The notes under the pieces were generated by a model. The model was not told the origin of the DNA and made no database searches. It saw only the letters and a program-made list of their open reading frames with translations. A stretch of DNA of 10,223 bases from Actinomycetota bacterium (GTDB taxonomy: Bacteria > Actinomycetota > UBA4738 > HRBIN12): NCBI GenBank assembly GCA_004366195.1, contig SIRV01000389.1, forward strand, positions 1 through 10,223, given 5' to 3'. A program made the translations under genes and the position numbers. Below, piece after piece: positions 6,194 through 10,223 of this stretch. The stretch's first letter is position 1, and each line of letters begins with the position of its first letter.

Positions 6194-7532
6194 GCTCGGG
6201 GAGCTCGAGGCGCTCGCGGCCGTCGCCGTCGAGGCCGCCCTGCCCGGGGAGGCCGTCGAGGCCTACGCGGAGCGCTCGGTCCGGACCGAGGTCGAGGCCC
6301 GACGCGGCGAGATCGAGGGGCTCACCTTCGCCGCCTCGCGCGGGGTCGGCGTCCGCCTGGTCCGCGACGGGCGGCTCGGGTACGCCTGGGCGGCCGATCC
6401 CTCGCCGGAGGAGATCCGCGCGGCCGTCGCCAGGGCCCGCGAGAGCGCGGGTCTCGCCACCCCCGACGAGCACCACGTCCTGCCCGAGCCGCGACCGGCC
6501 GAGCCGCTCCCCGACCTGTACCGGGCCGAGCAGGCGGCGATGCCGACCGAGCGCAAGGTGGCCCTCGCCCTCGACCTCGAGCGCCGCGCGGTCTCGCTCG
6601 ACCCCCGGGTCCGCAAGGTCGAGGACGTGCGCTACGGCGACGCGGTCTCGGCGGTGGCCATCGCCTCCACCACCGGGGTGCGGGCCGCGTACGAACGGAC
6701 CGATGTGTGGTGCGTCGTCGTCGCCCTCGCCGAGCGGGACGGGGAGACGCAGACCGGCTTCTCCTTCCGGGTCGGGCGCGCCCTGCCCGAGCTCGACTGG
6801 GAGGGAGTGGCGGCCGAGGCGGTCGAGCGCGGAGCCCGGATGCTCGGGGCGACGAAGCCGCCGACGATGCGGGCGCCGATCGTGCTCGACCCCTTCGCCG
6901 CCTCGTCCTTCCTCGGCGTGCTCGCCGGCGCGCTCTCGGCGGAGGCCGTGCAGAAGCGACGCTCGCTCTTCGCCGGCCTCGAGGGGCAGCGGGTCGGTTC
7001 GGAGCACGTCACGCTGGTGGACGACGGCAGGCTCCTCGCCGGGCCGGCCGCGGCTCCCTTCGACGACGAGGGCGTGCCGACCGGGCGCACCGAGCTCATC
7101 ACGCGCGGCGTGCTGAACGGCTTCCTGTACGACACGATCACCGCCCACCGCGGCGGGACGATCTCGACGGGGAACGCGCGCCGCGCCGGCTTCCGCTCGA
7201 CGCCGAGCGTCGGCATCACGAACCTCTACGTCGAGCCGGGCGAGCGCTCCCTCGAGGAGCTGCTGCGCCTCGCGGACGGGGGTGTCCTGATCCAGGACGT
7301 CTCCGGCGTGCACTCCGGCGCGAACCCCATCAGCGGCGAGTTCTCGGTGGGGGCGACGGGCCTGCGGATCTCCGACGGCGCGCTGGGGGAGCCGCTGCGC
7401 GAGATGACGATCGCGAGCACGATCCCGGAGATGCTGAAGGCGGTCGCCGCCGTCGGCAGCGACCTGCGGTTCTTCACGGCCGTCGGCACGCCCTCGATCC
7501 TGGTCGGCGAGATGACGATCGCCGGCGTGTGA
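6186..7532 (+). CDS. pmbA: PmbA/TldE, non-catalytic partner of TldD
   Basis: The 448-residue product matches the length of E. coli PmbA (about 450) and shares TldD's fold: an N-terminal region with GEAVEAYAERSVRTEVEARRG and a C-terminal region with PFDDEGVPTGRTELI, GTISTGNARR and GANPISGEFSVGATGLRIS. Where TldD has HEAVGH, this protein reads SSFLGVLAGALSAEAVQKR, with no zinc-binding His, as known for TldE subunits. It therefore supports TldD and does not itself cleave. The chosen start is GTG 6186, inside the end of tldD (GTGCCTGA, 8-bp overlap). A G-rich run (6175-6180) lies 5 nt upstream as a weak ribosome-binding site, and homology begins here, not at the longer open frame from 6099. The convergent uppP lies 6 bp beyond the stop. 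Confidence 0.94.
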   Translation: MPELGELEALAAVAVEAALPGEAVEAYAERSVRTEVEARRGEIEGLTFAASRGVGVRLVRDGRLGYAWAADPSPEEIRAAVARARESAGLATPDEHHVLPEPRPAEPLPDLYRAEQAAMPTERKVALALDLERRAVSLDPRVRKVEDVRYGDAVSAVAIASTTGVRAAYERTDVWCVVVALAERDGETQTGFSFRVGRALPELDWEGVAAEAVERGARMLGATKPPTMRAPIVLDPFAASSFLGVLAGALSAEAVQKRRSLFAGLEGQRVGSEHVTLVDDGRLLAGPAAAPFDDEGVPTGRTELITRGVLNGFLYDTITAHRGGTISTGNARRAGFRSTPSVGITNLYVEPGERSLEELLRLADGGVLIQDVSGVHSGANPISGEFSVGATGLRISDGALGEPLREMTIASTIPEMLKAVAAVGSDLRFFTAVGTPSILVGEMTIAGV

Positions 7533-7548
7533 CCGCGCTCAGGCGGTC
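7531..7548. terminator. Hairpin spanning both stop codons between pmbA and uppP
   Basis: GACCGC (7531-7536) and GCGGTC (7543-7548) form a perfect 6-bp stem with a 6-nt loop. The stem starts within the pmbA stop codon (7530-7532) and its loop and right arm include the uppP stop (7539-7541). The position between convergent genes suits a bidirectional terminator, but no T-tract follows in either direction. Confidence 0.4.
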
Positions 7549-8381
7549 GCCGGTCGAGCGCCCGAGAGGACGATGCCGAGGACGAGGGCCGCGACGGCGA
7601 GGCGGTACCAGAGGAACGCGCCGACGTCGTGCCGGCGGAGGTACGAGAGCAGGAACGCGATCACGAGGAACCCGCTCACCGCTGCGGAGACGAACCCCCA
7701 CAGGAACGGCGCGCCCATGCCCGGAGGCATGCCGGCCCGGAGCAGATCGAGCCCCTTGTAGACGCCGGCCCCGGCGATGATCGGGAGCGAGAGCAGGAAC
7801 GAGAAGCGCGCGGCGCTCGCCCGGTCCAGGCCCATCGCCCGCGCCGCGGTGATCGTCACCCCCGAGCGCGAGACCCCGGGCTGCAGCGCGAGGGCCTGCG
7901 CCACCCCGAGCACCAGCCCGTCGCGGACGGAGAGATCCGGGATCCCGCGGCGCTCCCCGGCCCTGCGGTCCACCGCGTAGAGCACGACGCCGAAGACGGC
8001 GAGCATCGCGGCGATCAGCAGGGGCTGGCCGAGGTGCTCCTGCACCACGCCCTCGAGGAGGGCGCCGGCCACCACCCCGGGTATCGTGCCGACGACGAGG
8101 GCCCAGGCCAGCCGCTCGTCGGTGTCGTTCACCCCCCGCGCGCGCACGGAGCGGAACCAGGCCCGCGTGTACCGGGCGACGTCGGTCCGGAAGTACGCCA
8201 GGGCGCCGACGAACGTGCCGATGTGCAGGGCCACGTCGAAGGTCTTGTTGAAGTCGGGGTCGGCGAGGATCGGCCAGCCGAACGCCCACGGCACGAGGAT
8301 CAGGTGGCCGGAGCTCGAGATCGGGGCGAACTCCGTCACCCCTTGCGTGAGGCCGAGCACGATCGCCTGCAGGATGCTCAC
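7539..8381 (-). CDS. uppP: Undecaprenyl-diphosphatase UppP (BacA)
   Basis: UppP is an integral membrane phosphatase that converts undecaprenyl diphosphate to the monophosphate, recycling the lipid carrier for peptidoglycan and other envelope polymers; overexpression gives bacitracin resistance. The 280-residue protein is of normal family length, with about eight membrane segments. QGVTEFAPISSSGHLIL (13-29) holds the catalytic glutamates and the SSSGH block with H26. ALHIGT follows at 51-56. PGVSRSGVTI (168-177) carries the essential Arg (R172). The GTG start at 8381 has a good Shine-Dalgarno GGAGG (8387-8391) with 5-nt spacing, one of the clearest in the window. vapC lies upstream, 30 bp away on the same strand. 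The gene may serve the glycan reactions suggested by the two GT-C-like proteins, but that link is inference. Confidence 0.96.
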   Translation of the reverse strand: MSILQAIVLGLTQGVTEFAPISSSGHLILVPWAFGWPILADPDFNKTFDVALHIGTFVGALAYFRTDVARYTRAWFRSVRARGVNDTDERLAWALVVGTIPGVVAGALLEGVVQEHLGQPLLIAAMLAVFGVVLYAVDRRAGERRGIPDLSVRDGLVLGVAQALALQPGVSRSGVTITAARAMGLDRASAARFSFLLSLPIIAGAGVYKGLDLLRAGMPPGMGAPFLWGFVSAAVSGFLVIAFLLSYLRRHDVGAFLWYRLAVAALVLGIVLSGARPATA

Positions 8382-8408
8382 CGTCTCCTCCCCGACCGGG
8401 GTCCGCCC

Positions 8409-8414
8409 ATCCTA
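8409..8414 (-). promoter_or_regulatory. TAGGAT -10 element for uppP
   Basis: TAGGAT fits TANNNT. A transcript starting 7 nt downstream would carry a leader of about 20 nt containing the GGAGG ribosome-binding site. The first three bases of the box are the TAG stop codon of vapC. Confidence 0.35.
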
Positions 8415-8855
8415 CGCGAGGGGCCCGATCCTCCCCACGGGCGTGAGGAACGGGTCGACGACCCTCACGCCGTCGTAGCGCGCGCCGTGCCGGAGGTCCT
8501 CGGTGAGGAGGATCTCGCACCCCGCGACCTGCGCGGCCGCGAGGACGAGCGCGTCCCAGAAGGAGAGGCGGTACCGGCCCTCCAGCGAACAGGCGGCGAG
8601 GAGCAGGCCCTCATCCATGTGGACGGGGTGCCACGCGAGGAGGTCCTCGACGTCCGCCCGTGCGGCCTCCGGGTCCATGCCGGGGTCCAGCTTGCGGGTG
8701 ACCGTGACGTAGAACTCGGCCAAGACCTGGACGCTCACCCGGCCGGTCCCCGCGGACCAGAGATGCTCCATCCACGCCGCCGCGCGCTCCTGCTTGGCGG
8801 GCTCGCGTGCGTCGCGCGCGTAGACGAGGACGTTCGTGTCAACGAAGACCGGCAC
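8412..8855 (-). CDS. vapC: VapC-type PIN-domain ribonuclease toxin
   Basis: VapC toxins are PIN-fold endoribonucleases that cut tRNA or rRNA and are held inactive by their VapB partner. The 147-residue protein opens with PVFVDTNVLVYARD, in which D6 is the first metal-binding acid. E47 in VQVLAEFYV, D101 in LSFWDALVLAAA and D120 in LLTEDL complete the usual acidic set, so the active site looks intact. I chose GTG 8855 because it sits immediately before the conserved VFVDTN. It overlaps the antitoxin gene end by 17 bp and has a GAGG (8865-8868) 9 nt upstream. A longer frame to 8915 would add residues unlike the family. The gene is transcribed from the vapB promoter and is translationally coupled to vapB. 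Its TAG stop is shared with the predicted uppP -10 box. Confidence 0.93.
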   Translation of the reverse strand: MPVFVDTNVLVYARDAREPAKQERAAAWMEHLWSAGTGRVSVQVLAEFYVTVTRKLDPGMDPEAARADVEDLLAWHPVHMDEGLLLAACSLEGRYRLSFWDALVLAAAQVAGCEILLTEDLRHGARYDGVRVVDPFLTPVGRIGPLA

Positions 8856-9081
8856 GGCCGTGGACCTCGTCGCGGGTGGGATAGGGGATGGCCTCGCGAC
8901 GGAGGGGCCCCGCACCTCGGGAGAGGTAGCGGCGCATGGCGTCCTCGTACCTCGCGCGGTCCTCCATGCGCTCGCGCAGGATCTCGCGGATGAATCGGGA
9001 CAGGCTCATGTCGCGCCTTGCCGCCTCGATCCGCGCCCAGCGAACGGTCTCCTCGTCGAGCGTCACCGTCACGTTCCGCAT
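8839..9081 (-). CDS. vapB: Ribbon-helix-helix (CopG/VapB-type) antitoxin
   Basis: The 80-residue protein begins with a strand-like MRNVTVTL and two helices, about EETVRWARIEAARRDM (11-25) and SLSRFIREILRERME (26-40). This is the pattern of a ribbon-helix-helix DNA-binding dimer, in which residues of the first strand read the operator. The charged C-terminal half (41-80) would wrap around the toxin. VapB proteins neutralise VapC and, alone or with it, repress their own promoter. The ATG at 9081 lies 6 nt after a GAATAT -10 box, so the transcript is probably leaderless; a GTG at 9102 in the same frame lies upstream of the predicted transcription start and is rejected. The stop overlaps the vapC start by 17 bp. 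Confidence 0.92.
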   Translation of the reverse strand: MRNVTVTLDEETVRWARIEAARRDMSLSRFIREILRERMEDRARYEDAMRRYLSRGAGPLRREAIPYPTRDEVHGRAGLR

Positions 9082-9083
9082 AA

Positions 9084-9116
9084 CACGATATTCGTGAAAC
9101 ACGAGATCCGTGTCAA
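9084..9116 (-). promoter_or_regulatory. vapBC promoter with two tandem palindromic operators
   Basis: On the minus strand there is a perfect TTGACA (9116-9111), a 17-nt spacer, GAATAT (9093-9088), and 6 nt later the vapB ATG. Two 13-bp palindromes lie over it, 16 bp apart: CACGA-TAT-TCGTG (9084-9096, covering the -10) and CACGAGATCCGTG (9100-9112, between the boxes and touching the -35). This fits autorepression by a ribbon-helix-helix antitoxin. The patch is visibly AT-richer than the rest of the window. The cpaB stop codon (9113-9115) lies within the -35 box. Confidence 0.7.
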
Positions 9117-9760
9117 TCCGGTCCGGCGATGGTGACCGTGAGTTGCCCGAAGGCGGTGGCGTGGGCCAGGCGCTCGGCCGTCGCCGGCGAGACGAGCAGG
9201 ACGAGGGAGGGCCCTTCCGGCGAGCCGACCAGCCCGGAGCCCTGCTCCAGCACGGCGAGGACCTCGAGGCCGCTCGCCACGGTCTCCGTGTACGGCCGCT
9301 GGCCGCCGAAGGTGGCGAGCACGTCGACCCGGTCCCCCGGGCGGACGGCTCCCGGCGGGATCCCGGAGGGGACGACGAAGGCCCGCAGGCCGCTCGGTAC
9401 CTGCGAGGCGACGGGCCCGCCCCCGGCCGCGAGGCGCGTCTCGGTCACCGCCTCGCCGGCGGCGATGTCCGAGGCGAGGGCCTCGCCCAGCGCCGCCTCG
9501 GGCGCCCGGAGCGAGCCCGGCGGGGCGTAGGCCGCCGGCACCCGCTCGACCCGCAGGTCCTCGGCGCCGAGGGTGGCGCCCCGCTCCAGGTCCCGGGCGG
9601 CGACGACCACCGGCACCGGCTCGCCGAGGGCGGGCGCGAGGGCCGCCACGCGCGCCTCCTCGGCCCGCACGATCAGGAAGGCGCCGAGCCCGCAGGCGGC
9701 GGACAGCGCGAGGAGCGCCTTCCGGCGCGTCGACCACCGTCGCAGGTACCACCGTCGCAT
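9113..9760 (-). CDS. cpaB: CpaB/RcpC-type SAF-domain protein of Flp pilus assembly
   Basis: CpaB is an inner-membrane-anchored periplasmic protein that supports secretion of Flp/Tad pili in many bacteria. The 215-residue protein has a basic N-terminus (RRWYLRRWSTRRK), one membrane segment (about 14-31), and then a SAF domain (about 48-112) containing VPVVVAARDLERGATLGAEDL and ASDIAAGEAVTETRLA. A C-terminal RcpC-like part has VPSGIPPGAVRPGDRVDVLAT and LLVSPATAERLAHATAFGQLTVTI. The length is at the short end for the family. The ATG start at 9760 has an SD-like GGAGGAGGGGAGC directly before it. No other tad gene (prepilin, CpaA, CpaF, TadB/C) is in the window, so it is an orphan here; the rest of the system may be elsewhere. 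The predicted promoter region has a CRP-like palindrome and a hairpin on the ribosome-binding site. Confidence 0.85.
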   Translation of the reverse strand: MRRWYLRRWSTRRKALLALSAACGLGAFLIVRAEEARVAALAPALGEPVPVVVAARDLERGATLGAEDLRVERVPAAYAPPGSLRAPEAALGEALASDIAAGEAVTETRLAAGGGPVASQVPSGLRAFVVPSGIPPGAVRPGDRVDVLATFGGQRPYTETVASGLEVLAVLEQGSGLVGSPEGPSLVLLVSPATAERLAHATAFGQLTVTIAGPD

Positions 9761-9788
9761 GCTCCCCTCCTCCCTCCGAGAGGGGAGC
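9761..9788 (-). promoter_or_regulatory. Hairpin sequestering the cpaB ribosome-binding site
   Basis: In the minus-strand RNA, GCUCCCCUC (9788-9780) pairs perfectly with GAGGGGAGC (9769-9761) across a 10-nt loop, and the stem ends at the base before AUG. The 3' arm holds the Shine-Dalgarno purines. The complete stem exists only in RNAs started upstream of 9788. A start near 9783, as the proximal -10 predicts, would leave just a 4-bp remnant. Confidence 0.45.
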
Positions 9789-9789
9789 G

Positions 9790-9795
9790 ACGCTA
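9790..9795 (-). promoter_or_regulatory. TAGCGT -10 element for cpaB
   Basis: TAGCGT fits TANNNT. It predicts transcription from about 9783, giving a leader of about 23 nt with the purine-rich ribosome-binding site. No -35 is visible, which suits an activator-dependent promoter. Confidence 0.35.
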
Positions 9796-9816
9796 CCGTC
9801 CGGCCGGGCGCCCCAC

Positions 9817-9832
9817 CGTGACCTGGGTCACA
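9817..9832 (-). promoter_or_regulatory. CRP/GlxR-like operator upstream of cpaB
   Basis: The minus strand reads TGTGA-CCCAGG-TCACG, matching the TGTGA-N6-TCACA consensus of CRP-family regulators at nine of ten half-site positions. Its centre (9824.5) is about 41.5 bp upstream of the start predicted by the TAGCGT box, the classic class II activator position. It overlaps the stop codon of the 58-residue gene (9828-9830). Confidence 0.45.
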
Positions 9833-10004
9833 CCGGACGGAGCTTCTTCGGCGGCGTGAGCGGCATGACGCGCACCCGGAAGTCCTCGAGCGCCTCCCGG
9901 CCGACGATCAGCGAGACGGACTCGCGGATCCGGTCCCCGAGCTGCTCGGGGTCCTCCTCGGTGCGGAAGCGGAGCTCGACGGTGACGAGCACGGGTTCGG
10001 CCAT
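9828..10004 (-). CDS. 58-residue hypothetical protein
   Basis: I do not recognise this small protein. It starts with ATG at 10004 (MAEPVLVTVELRFRT), continues with a helix-like segment (EEDPEQLGDRIRESVSLIVG), then a strand-like DFRVRVMPL, and ends in a Pro- and Lys-rich tail (TPPKKLRPV). The pattern is beta-alpha-beta with a net acidic middle and no membrane segment, Cys or signal peptide. Evidence that it is real: a TACCCT box lies 7 nt before the ATG, in the same GGGTACCCT context as the rlmN promoter; codon third positions are almost all G or C, like its neighbours; and it neatly fills the space between mtnP and cpaB. A role cannot be assigned. It might be co-transcribed with mtnP upstream and cpaB downstream. 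Confidence 0.7.
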   Translation of the reverse strand: MAEPVLVTVELRFRTEEDPEQLGDRIRESVSLIVGREALEDFRVRVMPLTPPKKLRPV

Positions 10005-10011
10005 CGCGCCC

Positions 10012-10017
10012 AGGGTA
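10012..10017 (-). promoter_or_regulatory. TACCCT -10 element for the 58-residue gene
   Basis: TACCCT, within GGGTACCCT, ends 7 nt before the ATG at 10004 and there is no Shine-Dalgarno sequence, which implies a leaderless transcript. It lies in the 17-bp gap after the mtnP stop. The palindrome is not extended on the other side (AGGGTACCCG on plus), so it looks one-directional. Confidence 0.45.
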
Positions 10018-10021
10018 CCCG

Positions 10022-10223
10022 CTACGCCTCGAAGCGAGCCCCGCGCAGCGCGGTGGCGCAGGGACAGTCCCGCTCGGTCGGCAGCGCAGGGATCATCGCG
10101 AACAGCAGCTCGCGGAGGCGCTCGTTGTTCCGCGTGAAGACCTCGATGACCTGCTCGTGGGTGACGGGTGGCACGTCCTCGACGCCGACGTCGTAGTCGG
10201 TGATGAGTGAGACGTTGACGTAG
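10022..10223 (-). CDS. mtnP: S-methyl-5'-thioadenosine phosphorylase, C-terminal end (5' part outside window)
   Basis: The 66 visible residues are the C-terminus of a PNP/MTAP-family nucleoside phosphorylase. This enzyme splits methylthioadenosine with phosphate into adenine and 5-methylthioribose-1-phosphate in the methionine salvage pathway. VSLITDYDVG contains the conserved TDYD block, with the Asp that contacts the purine base. EDVPPVTHEQVIEVFTRNNERLRELL is the closing helix region. ALPTERDCPCATALRG ends with the CxC motif found in part of this family. Closely related enzymes use inosine or guanosine, and the specificity-determining residues lie mostly outside the window, so a 6-oxopurine phosphorylase is possible. 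The stop is TAG at 10024-10022, and the 58-residue gene follows 17 bp later on the same strand. Confidence 0.85.
   Translation of the reverse strand, partial: YVNVSLITDYDVGVEDVPPVTHEQVIEVFTRNNERLRELLFAMIPALPTERDCPCATALRGARFEA

Noticed and set aside
7629..8993. A 454-residue open frame on plus opposite uppP and vapC
   Set aside because: It is the antisense of two conserved genes. The product is Arg/Glu/His-rich with no recognisable fold.
9828..10004. The 58-residue protein as a RiPP precursor for TldD/TldE
   Set aside because: It has no leader/core layout, no Cys and no Ser/Thr/Gly-rich core, and it is 2.3 kb from pmbA on the other strand.
10061..10071. Palindrome GGGAC-A-GTCCC
   Set aside because: It lies inside the conserved RDCPC codons of mtnP and is explained by coding constraint; no promoter is nearby.

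Overview
The window is a very GC-rich (about three quarters G+C by eye), gene-dense bacterial chromosome segment. I infer a deep-branching, high-GC member of Actinomycetota. The reasons are an MptB-type polyprenol-phosphomannose-dependent mannosyltransferase, frequent GTG starts, and TANNNT boxes 6-7 nt before several start codons, which is the layout of leaderless genes. Chloroflexota and similar GC-rich phyla are not excluded. No rRNA, tRNA, CRISPR array or insertion sequence was seen, and no gap between genes exceeds 70 bp.

Layout. At 1-423 (minus) lies the wreck of a homocysteine S-methyltransferase gene. It is divergent from rlmN (446-1495, plus), and the two share one palindromic promoter. 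Next, still on plus, is an MptB-like GT-C mannosyltransferase (1517-3031). It converges with and overlaps by 75 bp an unrecognised 602-residue polytopic membrane protein (2957-4765, minus). Forty-five bases separate that gene from a divergent tldD-pmbA (tldE) pair (4811-7532, plus), whose two genes overlap by 8 bp. The pair converges, 6 bp apart, on a minus-strand series: uppP (7539-8381), a vapBC toxin-antitoxin module (8412-9081), cpaB (9113-9760), a 58-residue unknown (9828-10004), and the 3' end of an S-methyl-5'-thioadenosine phosphorylase gene (10022-10223).

Shared themes. Cell-envelope work is represented by the MptB-like enzyme, UppP (recycling of the undecaprenyl carrier), the unknown polytopic protein and CpaB. 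TldD/TldE is a two-subunit metalloprotease. Methionine salvage appears at both ends of the window, intact at the right and decayed at the left.

I found no wholly new multi-gene system. The most notable signals are regulatory: a symmetric AGGGTACCCT box that can drive two leaderless genes in opposite directions, tandem palindromes over the vapBC promoter, and a CRP-like palindrome placed at about -41.5 of a predicted cpaB promoter. A GC hairpin also covers the cpaB ribosome-binding site, and two hairpins sit at the convergent gene ends. All promoter, operator and hairpin calls are pattern readings without expression data.
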